Part shown: positions 1 to 8,725 of the stretch, piece after piece
Numbering within the stretch: the stretch's first letter is position 1
Layout of the letters: the number at the start of each line of letters is the position of its first letter
DNA from: Paludibacteraceae bacterium
GTDB taxonomy: Bacteria > Bacteroidota > Bacteroidia > Bacteroidales > Paludibacteraceae
Assembly: GCA_017559385.1 (NCBI GenBank)
Contig: JAFYSK010000034.1
Coordinates: 22,246-86,245 of the forward strand
DNA length: 64,000 nt
Direction: 5' to 3'
Notes under the pieces: generated by a model
Seen by the model: the letters and a program-made list of their open reading frames with translations, nothing else
What the model was told of the DNA's origin: nothing
Database searches by the model: none
Translations under genes and position numbers: made by a program

Positions 1-627
1 CATATTTGGAGCTTTGTGGGTACCATTCTCTAAGATACTGTTGTACAAATCGTCCACCAAATCCGCAATCTCAGGGGTTGAACCCGAAGTGATCTTCTTG
101 ATCTTTGTCAAGGTGTTTACTTTATCACCTGGATTAATGCGCTCTGGCGAGTAACCGCAGTAGAAGTCCTCGTTAAACTTCATACCGCTAAACTTCTCCA
201 ATACGGGTACGCAATCTTCCTCTGTGCAACCAGGGTAAACGGTTGACTCGTATATCACGATATCGCCCTTTTGTAAGGTCTTGCCGATGGTCTCACTCGC
301 TTTCAATAGCGGAGTTAAATCAGGATTGTTAAAACGATCAATAGGAGTAGGTACGGTCACAATGTAAATGTTAGCTTGCTTGAGCTCCTCCATGTTGCTT
401 GTGAATGTCAAACCAATCTGCTTGGTGCCCTCATATGCATCACGAGCTTGTTTCATGCCTACAAGATCTGCTTCTAAGGTGTGATCCTCGCCGCGGTTCA
501 ACTCATCTACGCGTGCTTGATAGATGTCAAAACCAATTACACGATACTTCTTTCCAAATTCAATAGCTAGTGGCAATCCCACATAACCCAAACCGATAAC
601 GGCAATTGTTCTTTCGTTTAGTTTCAT
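1..627 (-). CDS. UDP-sugar 6-dehydrogenase (WbpA/TviB type), C-terminus cut off by window edge
   Basis: The gene reads leftward from the ATG at 625-627 and is still open at base 1, so only the first 209 codons are present. The product starts MKLNERTIAVIGLGYVGLPL, an N-terminal Rossmann NAD-binding fold with GxGxxG. It continues with VPTPID and ESTVYPGCTEE, which are hallmarks of the UDP-glucose/GDP-mannose dehydrogenase family. YSPERINPGD is typical of the branch oxidising UDP-N-acetylhexosamines to uronic acids for capsule or O-antigen. The catalytic cysteine lies beyond the window. It is transcribed divergently from the DUF2723 gene. The family is certain; the exact sugar substrate is inferred. 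Confidence 0.9.
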   Translation of the reverse strand, partial: MKLNERTIAVIGLGYVGLPLAIEFGKKYRVIGFDIYQARVDELNRGEDHTLEADLVGMKQARDAYEGTKQIGLTFTSNMEELKQANIYIVTVPTPIDRFNNPDLTPLLKASETIGKTLQKGDIVIYESTVYPGCTEEDCVPVLEKFSGMKFNEDFYCGYSPERINPGDKVNTLTKIKKITSGSTPEIADLVDDLYNSILENGTHKAPNM

Positions 628-671
628 ATATTTGTGTTATTTCTGTAATTCCATATATCACATTAAGCGCG

Positions 672-702
672 CAAAGGTACTACTTTTTTTTGACCTGTGC
701 AA
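672..702 (-). promoter_or_regulatory. Promoter of the nucleotide-sugar dehydrogenase
   Basis: Reading leftward, TTG at 702-700 is followed after exactly 20 bp by TACCTTTG at 679-672, matching the Bacteroidetes -33/-7 consensus. An A-tract lies in the spacer. The transcript would start near 665 and have a leader of about 40 nt. Confidence 0.8.
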
Positions 703-763
703 GTAAATATAAAAATATTTATTTTTAATGTTTTTTTATCATCTTATTTTAATTGTGCACTTA

Positions 764-829
764 CGCACTATTATCGCACTATTGCCGCACAATAATCGCA
801 CAATAATCGCACTATTGTCGCACTTTTGC
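764..829. repeat. Six direct 11-bp repeats, CGCACTATTAT/CGCACAATAAT type
   Basis: Units of exactly 11 bp start at 764, 775, 786, 797, 808 and 819. Each begins CGCAC and is followed by TATT or AATAAT. The array sits between two divergent promoters. An inverted copy of the core (CGCACAATA on the minus strand) lies at 974-982 in the leader of the rightward gene. The 11-bp period puts every unit on nearly the same face of the helix. The rest of the 405-bp gap 628-1032 holds the two promoters and no gene. Confidence 0.8.
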
Positions 830-927
830 TATATATTTGCGCTCTGTTAGTCGGAATTGTTCTGCGCTAACACCTCTTGCTACCGCTGCAGATCAATAAA
901 TTATTTTATAATTTTTTGCTTCTGCTA

Positions 928-958
928 TTGTGAGTTCCATAAAAAAATCGTACCTTTG
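928..958 (+). promoter_or_regulatory. Promoter of the DUF2723 gene
   Basis: TTG at 928-930, 20 bp, then TACCTTTG at 951-958. Transcription would start near 965, leaving a leader of about 68 nt that contains the imperfect palindrome GCGCATATTGTGCG (969-982). Confidence 0.8.
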
Positions 959-1032
959 CACCTTAATTGCGCATATTGTGCGTTTGTCAACAATATTGCA
1001 TCAACTTGTACAACATTGAACAATAAATTTAT

Positions 1033-4000
1033 ATGAAAAATTTTAAACTTTGGAACGTATTGCTAGGCTGGATAGTTTTTGCTATCGCTGCGGCAACGTA
1101 TCTTCTTACAATGGAGCCTACAGCTTCCTTCTGGGACTGTGGTGAGTTTATCGCTAGTGCATTCAAATTAGATGTGGGACACCCACCTGGAGCACCTTTC
1201 TTTATGTTGATGGGACGTTTCTTCTCTCTGTTTGCTGCGGATGCTACCCAAGTAGCTATGTGCGTTAACGCTTTGTCTGCATTGGCTTCTGCCTTTACTA
1301 TTTTGTTCCTTTTTTGGACAATCACTGCCTTGGCTCGCAAACTTGTACAGCCGAATACTTTGGCCCAAGGAATAGCCTTGCTGGGTGCTGGAGCGGTCGG
1401 CGCATTGGCATATACATTCTCTGATACATTCTGGTTCTCAGCAGTTGAAGGAGAGGTGTATGCTTCGTCCTCATTGTTTACTGCTGTGGTTTTCTGGCTC
1501 ATTCTCAAGTGGGATGAGCATGCTGATGAGGAAGGGTCCGATAAATGGCTTATCGTTATCGCATATCTCATGGGATTGAGTATTGGTGTGCACTTGCTTA
1601 ACCTATTAACCATTCCTGCTATCGTTTTGGTTTACTACTTCCGCCGCCACCAATTCTCTTGGAAAGGTATCACTACGGCTTTCCTTGCTTCTGTGGGTAT
1701 CTTGGCTGTTATCTTGTATGGCATCATCCCTGGTGTGCCAACTATTGCTGGTTGGTTTGAACTGCTGTTTACCAATGGGTTAGGTATGCCATTCAATACT
1801 GGATTAGCTATCTATCTAATCTTGATGGCTATTGCACTTGTATGGGCCGTTTGGGAAAGCTATTGTGTGATTGACAAGAACGAGACAATCAATACCCGTA
1901 CCATCATCTCTTTCGTTACAGCTATGGCGTTTTCGGGTGTTCCTTTCATTAAGGAAAGTGCTATGCTAGGATTGCTTCTTATTGTGGTAATGTTAGTGCT
2001 CCTCTTTTGGAAAAAAGATGTTATTTCAGCGCGTTGGCTCAATACTATTTCCATGATGGTAACTGTTATCATTATCGGTTACATGAGCTATGCTGCCATC
2101 GTTATTCGTTCCAATGCGGATACTCCTATGGATCAAAACTCGCCAGATAATGTCTTCTCACTAAAGTATTACCTCAATCGCGAGCAGTATGGTGACACAC
2201 CATTGCTATACGGACAAACATACAACGCACCTGTTGAGCTCGTTGTCAAGGGCGATATTTGCGAGCCTGTTACCAAAGGTGAAAAAGCACAATATGCACC
2301 TGCTCCAAAAATAGATGGTGAGAAAGATCACTACCAGAAAATTGACGGACATGCAGGCTATGAGTATATGAGCGAATTCAAAATGCTTTTCCCTCGTATG
2401 CACTCGTCAAATCCTAACCACGTTAGCGCGTACAAGGAGTGGGCTGATATCAAAGGAAAAAAGGTTAAATACAAATATTGCGGACAAACCAAAGTGGACT
2501 ATTGTCCTACTTTTGCTGAGAATATGAAGTTCTTCTTCCGTTATCAAGTCAATTTCATGTACTGGCGTTACTTCATGTGGAACTTCGCTGGTCGACAAAA
2601 CGACATCCAATCTTATGGTGATATTACTAAAGGTAACTGGTTGACTGGTATCTCATTCATTGATAATGCATTGCTTGGAGATCAGTCTAAACTGCCAACC
2701 GAACTGCGTGAGAATAAGGGACATAATGTTTATTATATGCTACCTTTGTTGCTGGGTATAATTGGTATATTCTGGCAGATTGGCAAGCGTAATAATACTG
2801 ATGACAAGAAACAAGGAATGCGTTCGTTTGCCATCACATTTTTGCTCTTCTTCTTGACTGGTCTCGCTATCGTTGTTTATCTCAACCAAACTCCTTACCA
2901 ACCACGCGAGCGCGACTATGCTTATGCAGGTTCTTTCTATGCATTCTGTATTTGGATTGGATTAGGTGTTTTAGGTATTACACAAGCTATCAATTCACTA
3001 CTTAAGTCTAATAAAATGAAGACATTAGTAGCTGCCTTGATTGTGTTGGTTTGCCTTGGCGTTCCTGCTCAAATGGCTGCACAAAACTGGGATGACCATG
3101 ATCGTTCTGACCGTTATGTGGCAAGAGATTTTGGCGCAAATTATCTCAGATCATGTGATAAGGAAGCTATTATATTCTGCAATGGTGACAATGATACTTT
3201 CCCTCTTTGGTATAATATTGAGGTGGAGGGTGAACGCAGCGATGTCCGTGCTTGCAACCTCTCATACCTGCAAACAGATTGGTATATAGATCAGATGAAA
3301 CGTCCTTATTACGAATCTCCAGCACTTCCTATCTCATGGGAATACAAAGATTATATGCCTGGTAAGAATGAGTATGTGCGTGTGGATACTCGTAACACTA
3401 CTCCGTTGGAGGTGAAACGCGCTTTCCAATTCTTGCATTCTGAAGACAAACGTACTAAACTTGATGGTGATAATTATATCCCTTCTAACCAATTGTATAT
3501 CAAGTCACCTGATGGTGAAAAGGTCATGTTCAAGAAGGCTTCCCACTTTACTCGTTCAGAGTTGATGGTGATGGAAATGTTGTCTACCAATCAGTGGAAA
3601 CGTCCTATGTATTTTGCTGTTACTATCGGCAATGATTATCACCTAGGTCTCGATCCTTATCTCGAACTTACTGGTATGGCTTACCGCATTACACCAGAAC
3701 GTAGCGAAGATGGTCGTCCACGCGTTAATACTGCTGAAATGTACGAGAATATGATGCATCAATTCCGTTTCGGCAATGTCAACCAACCGGGTATCTATCT
3801 TGACGAGAATACCCTCCGTATGTGTCGAACACACCGTATGATGTTTGCACAACTCGCGGAAGCTCTCTATATGGAAGGATGGCAAACAGAGGATACACTT
3901 GTGCGTAAGGAGAAGCATGCTAAGGCATTACAAGTGCTTGATTATGCAGATGAGATGTTGCCTGCTTGCAATGTTTCATATGACCATACTTCTGTCTCTA

Positions 4001-4254
4001 TGGCTGCACTCTATTACGAGTTGGATCAACCAGAAAAGGCCAATACCATTATGCAAGCTATGGCCGATAATGCCATCGAGTATATTCAATGGGGGGCTTC
4101 ACTTGATAGTCAGCGTCGTAGTTCTGCACAATCTACCATCAATAATTACATAGCTATATTTGACTATGTGATGCGCAACTTTATGCGATTTGAACAAAAA
4201 GAATTGTTCAATCAATACTTTGATATATATAAAAGTCTTGGACTAAATGAGTAA
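1033..4254 (+). CDS. DUF2723 (GT117/TMEM260-like) polytopic membrane glycosyltransferase
   Basis: A 1073-residue protein. The first membrane helix (about residues 7-26) is followed by the family signature FWDCGEF (33-39) and HPPGAP (50-55), with the acidic residues expected of a GT-C-type active site. About ten more hydrophobic segments follow up to about residue 670. A long soluble C-terminal part with TPR-like helices ends the protein. DUF2723 proteins are conserved in Bacteroidetes; the animal relative TMEM260 is a protein O-mannosyltransferase using dolichol-phosphate-mannose. A polyprenol-phosphate mannose synthase lies 3 kb away (6899-7639), which fits a donor-transferase pair, but the acceptor is not known from sequence. 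Confidence 0.85.
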   Translation: MKNFKLWNVLLGWIVFAIAAATYLLTMEPTASFWDCGEFIASAFKLDVGHPPGAPFFMLMGRFFSLFAADATQVAMCVNALSALASAFTILFLFWTITALARKLVQPNTLAQGIALLGAGAVGALAYTFSDTFWFSAVEGEVYASSSLFTAVVFWLILKWDEHADEEGSDKWLIVIAYLMGLSIGVHLLNLLTIPAIVLVYYFRRHQFSWKGITTAFLASVGILAVILYGIIPGVPTIAGWFELLFTNGLGMPFNTGLAIYLILMAIALVWAVWESYCVIDKNETINTRTIISFVTAMAFSGVPFIKESAMLGLLLIVVMLVLLFWKKDVISARWLNTISMMVTVIIIGYMSYAAIVIRSNADTPMDQNSPDNVFSLKYYLNREQYGDTPLLYGQTYNAPVELVVKGDICEPVTKGEKAQYAPAPKIDGEKDHYQKIDGHAGYEYMSEFKMLFPRMHSSNPNHVSAYKEWADIKGKKVKYKYCGQTKVDYCPTFAENMKFFFRYQVNFMYWRYFMWNFAGRQNDIQSYGDITKGNWLTGISFIDNALLGDQSKLPTELRENKGHNVYYMLPLLLGIIGIFWQIGKRNNTDDKKQGMRSFAITFLLFFLTGLAIVVYLNQTPYQPRERDYAYAGSFYAFCIWIGLGVLGITQAINSLLKSNKMKTLVAALIVLVCLGVPAQMAAQNWDDHDRSDRYVARDFGANYLRSCDKEAIIFCNGDNDTFPLWYNIEVEGERSDVRACNLSYLQTDWYIDQMKRPYYESPALPISWEYKDYMPGKNEYVRVDTRNTTPLEVKRAFQFLHSEDKRTKLDGDNYIPSNQLYIKSPDGEKVMFKKASHFTRSELMVMEMLSTNQWKRPMYFAVTIGNDYHLGLDPYLELTGMAYRITPERSEDGRPRVNTAEMYENMMHQFRFGNVNQPGIYLDENTLRMCRTHRMMFAQLAEALYMEGWQTEDTLVRKEKHAKALQVLDYADEMLPACNVSYDHTSVSMAALYYELDQPEKANTIMQAMADNAIEYIQWGASLDSQRRSSAQSTINNYIAIFDYVMRNFMRFEQKELFNQYFDIYKSLGLNE

Positions 4255-4293
4255 TCTAAACTTTTAATTTGGTATTGCTAATACAAATTCAAT

Positions 4294-5625
4294 ATGTCAG
4301 AAATGAATAATATTCCAGTTTTGCTGCTAACTGGGTATCTAGGCAGCGGCAAAACTACACTTCTCAATCGTATCCTCTTGAACCGTAAGGGGATACGATT
4401 TGCTGTTATAGTTAATGATATAGGTGAGGTCAATATTGATGCAGATCTTATTCAGAAGGGTGGAGTAGTGGCGCAGTCCGACGACAATCTTATTGCGCTT
4501 CAAAATGGTTGTATCTGTTGCTCACTCAAGATGGATTTAGTAGAGCAGCTCCGTGACCTTTGTACGGCTACCATCGAAACTACTGAAACTCTTAATACTT
4601 TTGAAACGTCACAATCGCGCTTCGACTATATCGTTATTGAAGCTTCTGGTATTTGTGAACCTGCGCCAATAGCCCAGACAATCTGCTCGTACAATAGTCT
4701 CATTGCCTCATCGTCTCATTCCCTCTCTCCTAAATTGGATGCTGTTGTGACGGTAGTAGATGCTTTGCGTCTACGCGATGAGTTCTTGTCTAGCCTTTCA
4801 CCTCTAGCCTCATCGCCTAATAACTTTATTGCTCCAAGTGACGATCTTGCTTCGCTTGTTATTGAGCAAATAGAGTTTTGCAATCTTATATTATTAAATA
4901 AGGTGTCAGAAGTGTCGCTTGAGGAGCGTGAGCATATCCGTATGATTCTTCGTGCTATACAGCCTAAGGCTAAGATTATTGATTGCGATTATTGTGTGGT
5001 ACCATTTGGGGAGATACTTGATACCGAACTTTTTGATTTTGATGACGTAGCTACCTCTGCTACATGGATTCAAAAAGTAGAAGCTGATGTTGAAGACACT
5101 TCAGAATTGCATCATCACCATCATGAACATCACCACGATCATGACGAACATTGTCATGAACATGAACATAATTATGAGTGTGATGACCCACATTGCCATT
5201 GTCATCACCACCATCATGAGTGCGACGATCCACATTGTCATTGCCATAATCATGGTGATGAATATGGTATTACCACTTTTGTCTATTATCGTCGTCGTCC
5301 GTTTGATTTGGGACGATTTGATGAGTTTGTGGCACGTCATTGGGATAAGAATATTATTCGTTGCAAGGGAATGTGCTACTTTCAAGATGAGTACGATATG
5401 TGCTATCTCTTTGAACAGGCTGGCAGGCAGTTTAACCTAAAGCAGGCAGGAAATTTTTATGCTACTATGCCTCAGGAAGAGCTCATGCAGCTCATGGCAC
5501 GTGATCCAATGCTGCAACGCGATTGGGATGAGCAATATGGTGATCGAATGCAGAAACTGGTCTTCATAGGGCAACATTTAGATCAACAAGCGATATGTAG
5601 TGCTTTGGACGAATGTTTAATCTAA
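4294..5625 (+). CDS. CobW/P47K-family GTPase metallochaperone with large His-rich insert
   Basis: Residues 14-21 are the Walker A motif GYLGSGKT, and C73-I-C75-C76 is the CxCC metal-binding motif of COG0523 GTPases. The CobW C-terminal domain (from about residue 325) is present. Between the GTPase and C-terminal domains, about residues 272-320 are dominated by His, Cys and Asp, including two copies of ECDDPHCHCH. This is an expanded metal-binding linker. COG0523 proteins deliver Zn, Co or Fe to client enzymes; the His density favours zinc or nickel storage. The guanine-specificity motif reads NKVS rather than NKxD. The stretch at 4807-4822 carries an 8-bp-type repeat found elsewhere in the window, encoding the Ser/Pro-rich LASSPNN. 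Confidence 0.88.
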   Translation: MSEMNNIPVLLLTGYLGSGKTTLLNRILLNRKGIRFAVIVNDIGEVNIDADLIQKGGVVAQSDDNLIALQNGCICCSLKMDLVEQLRDLCTATIETTETLNTFETSQSRFDYIVIEASGICEPAPIAQTICSYNSLIASSSHSLSPKLDAVVTVVDALRLRDEFLSSLSPLASSPNNFIAPSDDLASLVIEQIEFCNLILLNKVSEVSLEEREHIRMILRAIQPKAKIIDCDYCVVPFGEILDTELFDFDDVATSATWIQKVEADVEDTSELHHHHHEHHHDHDEHCHEHEHNYECDDPHCHCHHHHHECDDPHCHCHNHGDEYGITTFVYYRRRPFDLGRFDEFVARHWDKNIIRCKGMCYFQDEYDMCYLFEQAGRQFNLKQAGNFYATMPQEELMQLMARDPMLQRDWDEQYGDRMQKLVFIGQHLDQQAICSALDECLI

Positions 5626-5631
5626 GATATA

Positions 5632-5663
5632 AAAAAATGTCGAGTTGTCACTCGACATTTTTT
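5632..5663. terminator. Bidirectional intrinsic terminator
   Basis: AAAAAATGTCGAGT (5632-5645) pairs perfectly with its complement at 5650-5663 across a TGTC loop, giving an A-run/U-run terminator on both strands. It lies between the convergent CobW and M23 peptidase genes. Confidence 0.9.
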
Positions 5664-5679
5664 CTTTTTTATTCTGTGA

Positions 5680-6894
5680 TTAGAATTTCAGTTTAGCTTT
5701 GTATCCTTCAACTATCGTGTTGAAGGTATCTTTGAGTTGAGCAGGAATAGGTTCCGCTGGAGGCGAATCCATCTTTAGAGGGTCGATAGGTGTGCCGTTT
5801 TTCCATACGCGGAAGTCTAGGTGAGGACCAGTACTGGTACCTGTACTACCTACGTAACCGATGACTTGTCCTTGTTTGACATGTTGTCCTACTTTGAGGC
5901 CGTCAGCAAATTTAGAAAGGTGAAGATATGCTGTAGTATATGTAGCATTGTGCTTGATTTTCACAGTGTTACCACCTCCGCCTCGGTATTCGCGTTGTAG
6001 TACCACACCATCACCGATCGTCATGACAGGTGTTCCCATTGGTGCGGCATAATCTACGCCAGTGTGTGGTTTGTATACCTTATGAACAGGGTGTAAGCGT
6101 TTGTGGGTAAAACCAGATGATATACGTTTGTAGCTTAGCGGCGCTTTCAAGAAGGCTTTGCGCATGCTGTTACCTTTGCTGTCGTAGTAGTTACGTGTGT
6201 TCTCTAACTCGAACCAGTAAGCTTCTTGCCACTCTCTGCCATGGTAGAATTGTGCAGCATAGATACGACCAATACCTATACATGTGGTATCAACGTATTG
6301 TTCGTCATAATAAACGCGTATAGAGTCGCCTTGTTGTAGACCAAAGAAGTCAATTGTCCATGCGTAGATCTCACTGAGTTCTAGCGCGAGTTCTATAGGT
6401 AGATTATTGCCCACCATCGCGTTCCATAGACTAGATTCGATAACTGCCTGTGCTGAACGTTCTTTGTGGATAATCTCCTTGATTTGTCTTTCTACATGAA
6501 TAGAATCAGCAAAGTGAAGAATAACTGCTTCACGGATGCTGGCTTGGTAGATGTAGTATTGTAGTTTTTCTACGCCAGTTGTATCTTTTTGATAGAAGGC
6601 ATAGTAAGTCTTACCTGAGCGTATGGTGCGTACATCAAAAGCGCTACTAGGTAGTAGTGTAATTTGGTTGATTTGTTTTTGAGTAGCACCTAACTTATTA
6701 AGCATACCACCTAATGTCTCTCCGTTTTTTACTACGAAAGTATCAATGCGGAAAGAATCAACAAGTAAGCCAAACTCGGTGCGAATGACTACTTCCTTTT
6801 CGGTAGCTTGATCGTTGGTTGTTTCTCCTTTTTTGCAAGCTACCATGCCTACTAGGCATAGGAGTGCTATGATGATTAGTTGGTTAAATTTCAC
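5680..6894 (-). CDS. M23 peptidase lipoprotein with an altered zinc-site motif
   Basis: A 404-residue protein with a lipoprotein signal ending at C20 (LVGMVAC, then KK), so it probably sits in the outer or inner membrane facing the periplasm. The middle region (about 60-250) resembles the linker domains of MepM-type endopeptidases. The C-terminal M23 domain has PHTGVDYAAP (about 277) supplying the H and D ligands. The usual GPHLHYE motif reads GPHLDFR (about 357), so the histidine that normally binds zinc is replaced by aspartate. It may be an active variant or a degenerate amidase activator. The stop codon is 17 bp from the terminator shared with CobW. The mannose synthase gene lies 4 bp upstream, so the two are co-transcribed. 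Confidence 0.85.
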   Translation of the reverse strand: MKFNQLIIIALLCLVGMVACKKGETTNDQATEKEVVIRTEFGLLVDSFRIDTFVVKNGETLGGMLNKLGATQKQINQITLLPSSAFDVRTIRSGKTYYAFYQKDTTGVEKLQYYIYQASIREAVILHFADSIHVERQIKEIIHKERSAQAVIESSLWNAMVGNNLPIELALELSEIYAWTIDFFGLQQGDSIRVYYDEQYVDTTCIGIGRIYAAQFYHGREWQEAYWFELENTRNYYDSKGNSMRKAFLKAPLSYKRISSGFTHKRLHPVHKVYKPHTGVDYAAPMGTPVMTIGDGVVLQREYRGGGGNTVKIKHNATYTTAYLHLSKFADGLKVGQHVKQGQVIGYVGSTGTSTGPHLDFRVWKNGTPIDPLKMDSPPAEPIPAQLKDTFNTIVEGYKAKLKF

Positions 6895-6898
6895 AATA

Positions 6899-7639
6899 TT
6901 AGTCTTTCTTTTGTGGATATTTGCGGAAGATGGAGCTGAGTTTCAGGCGGATGACACCTAGTAATGCTTCAGAGAAGATGCCTCCAGACATTTTGCTAGT
7001 TCCTAGTACGCGGTTGATAAAGATGATAGGCACCTCTTGAATCTTAAAACCACATTTGTGAGCGGTGTATTTCATCTCAATTTGGAAGGCATATCCTTTG
7101 AAACGAATCTTGTCCAATTCGATGGTTTCCAGTACTTGACGACGATAACATTTGAATCCAGCAGTGGTATCGTGAATCTTTACACCTAACACAAAACGCA
7201 CATACTTGCTAGCAAAATATGACATAAGAACTCGTCCCATAGGCCAGTTGACAACGTTTACGCCGCTTACATATCGGCTACCGATGGCTACGTCTGCACC
7301 TTCAGCAGAGCATGCGTTGTAAAGTTTTAGTAGGTCTTCTGGGTTGTGCGAGAAGTCTGCGTCCATCTCGAAAATGTAATCGTACTTGTGTTCAATAGCC
7401 CATTTGAAGCCTGTTATATAGGCTGTTCCTAGACCCTGTTTACCTTCACGCTCGATGATGTGCAACTTGCCTGTATATTTATTGCCCATCAAATCTTTTA
7501 CGATGTTGGCTGTACCATCTGGTGAACCGTCATCAATGATGAGTACGTGAAAATCGAGTGGCAAATTCATCACGGTGGTGATGATGGCTTCGATGTTTTC
7601 TTTTTCGTTGTAGGTAGGGATGATTACTAGTTTATCCAT
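6899..7639 (-). CDS. Polyprenol-phosphate mannose synthase (DPM1-like GT2)
   Basis: A 246-residue GT-A-fold family 2 glycosyltransferase. IPTYNEKENIEAII opens the nucleotide-binding region, IIDDGSPDGT and FEMDADFSHNPED supply the metal-binding aspartates, and TAGFKCYRR is typical of the dolichol-phosphate mannosyltransferase branch. No C-terminal membrane helices are seen, as in the soluble-type enzymes. It would make polyprenyl-phosphate-mannose on the cytoplasmic side. The DUF2723 protein nearby is a plausible user of that donor. It is in a leftward operon between YycJ (11 bp upstream) and the M23 lipoprotein. Confidence 0.88.
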   Translation of the reverse strand: MDKLVIIPTYNEKENIEAIITTVMNLPLDFHVLIIDDGSPDGTANIVKDLMGNKYTGKLHIIEREGKQGLGTAYITGFKWAIEHKYDYIFEMDADFSHNPEDLLKLYNACSAEGADVAIGSRYVSGVNVVNWPMGRVLMSYFASKYVRFVLGVKIHDTTAGFKCYRRQVLETIELDKIRFKGYAFQIEMKYTAHKCGFKIQEVPIIFINRVLGTSKMSGGIFSEALLGVIRLKLSSIFRKYPQKKD

Positions 7640-7650
7640 AGTATGTAAAC

Positions 7651-8484
7651 TTATTTCTGCTTTATTATTTGATCGTTTAGTATGTATATAGGGCTAGCCT
7701 TGGTACGATCTAGCGGGGTTACGAATACGTCCTCTCCAGGCATGATTCCCTCCTCTAGCAGTATATCTTTGATAGTATTGAGAGCCAGATCTGGGTCATT
7801 GTTCTCGTGGCTCAAGTGGCAGAGGAATACATTACGCATGTCCGTATGCCAATTCTTGGCCAATAATTGGCCACAAATTATATTACTCTGATGACCCTTA
7901 GGTGATAGAATGCGCTCTTTTAGATAGGTTGGATATGGGCCATTCAATAGCATTTGCTCATCGTGGTTAGCTTCGATGATCACGTGGTTGGCTGTGCTTA
8001 AATACATCTCCATTGTAGCATTTGGTTGTCCGCAGTCGGTGACGATGAGGATGCGTTGTCCCATGAAATCAATGACATATCCCACGCATTCTGTTGAGTC
8101 ATGTGAAACACCGAAGGTGTTGATACGCATACCATTGAGCTCCCATTCTACACCTTTCTCGAAATATCGTTGTGAGGTGCGTAGTTTCTCTCTAACTCCA
8201 TAATTGCGATCGATGCCGTTGTGTATGTCGCGTGTAGAGTAGATCGGTAGGTGTACTCGTTCACCTAATGTGCCTACGGCACGTATATGGTCCGCATGGT
8301 CATGTGTAACTAGCACGCCCATGATATTGCCATAGTCAAGACCCATTTCACGAAGGTCTCGTTGGATAGTGCGTGCAGATATACCAGCATCAATGAGGAT
8401 ACCCCATTTTGAGGTGCCAAGGAAGTAACAGTTGCCGCTACTACCGCTAGCAAAACTTCTGAATATGAGCTGGTTGTCTGTCAT
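7651..8484 (-). CDS. YycJ/WalJ-type metallo-beta-lactamase-fold hydrolase
   Basis: A 277-residue protein starting with FRSFASGSSGNCYF, the typical YycJ N-terminus. THDHADH (about residues 60-66) is the HxHxDH dinuclear metal motif, and later His and Asp residues of the fold (VSHDS, VTDCG, CHLSHEN) are present. The family is linked to DNA repair and cell-wall-related phenotypes in Gram-positives; its substrate is unsettled. It is first in a leftward operon with the mannose synthase and M23 lipoprotein genes. Confidence 0.85.
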   Translation of the reverse strand: MTDNQLIFRSFASGSSGNCYFLGTSKWGILIDAGISARTIQRDLREMGLDYGNIMGVLVTHDHADHIRAVGTLGERVHLPIYSTRDIHNGIDRNYGVREKLRTSQRYFEKGVEWELNGMRINTFGVSHDSTECVGYVIDFMGQRILIVTDCGQPNATMEMYLSTANHVIIEANHDEQMLLNGPYPTYLKERILSPKGHQSNIICGQLLAKNWHTDMRNVFLCHLSHENNDPDLALNTIKDILLEEGIMPGEDVFVTPLDRTKASPIYILNDQIIKQK

Positions 8485-8535
8485 TGTTAATTGTACTTAA
8501 CTCGCGTATCGACATAGATACGCAAAATACCGCTG

Positions 8536-8566
8536 CAAAAGTACAAAAAAAAATTGATATATGCAA
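8536..8566 (-). promoter_or_regulatory. Promoter of the yycJ operon
   Basis: Reading leftward, TTG at 566-564 (within TTGCATATATC), 20 bp, then TACTTTTG at 8543-8536. The leader is about 45 nt. Confidence 0.8.
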
Positions 8567-8670
8567 GTAAAAAAAAAGAAACTTTATTTTTCTTGTGAAT
8601 CGCCTTCTAGATTCATCTATTTTTTCGCTCCTCATTCCTCTTCTCTTTCCTCCTTGTCTTGCCCGATACC

Positions 8671-8725
8671 ACTCCGTTATCACTCCGAAGGAACTCCGAA
8701 AGAACTCCGAAAGAACTCCTCTCAA
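8671..8725. repeat. Five 11-bp tandem repeats, ACTCCGAAAGA type
   Basis: Units start at 8671, 8682, 8693, 8704 and 8715; the first and last are degenerate. The array lies about 105 bp upstream of the yycJ promoter and just beyond the terminator of the T9SS operon. The 371-bp gap 8485-8855 contains this array, the promoter and the terminator, and no gene. Confidence 0.8.

Noticed and set aside
764-829. CRISPR-like array
   Set aside because: The units are 11 bp with no spacers, and no cas gene is nearby.
1029-1613. 194-codon open frame antisense to the DUF2723 gene
   Set aside because: It lies wholly inside a well-supported conserved gene and its product resembles no known protein.
5101-5385. 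Met/Ile/Val-rich open frame antisense to the CobW gene
   Set aside because: His codons CAT/CAC read backwards give ATG/GTG, so the frame is a by-product of the His-rich insert, not a membrane protein gene.
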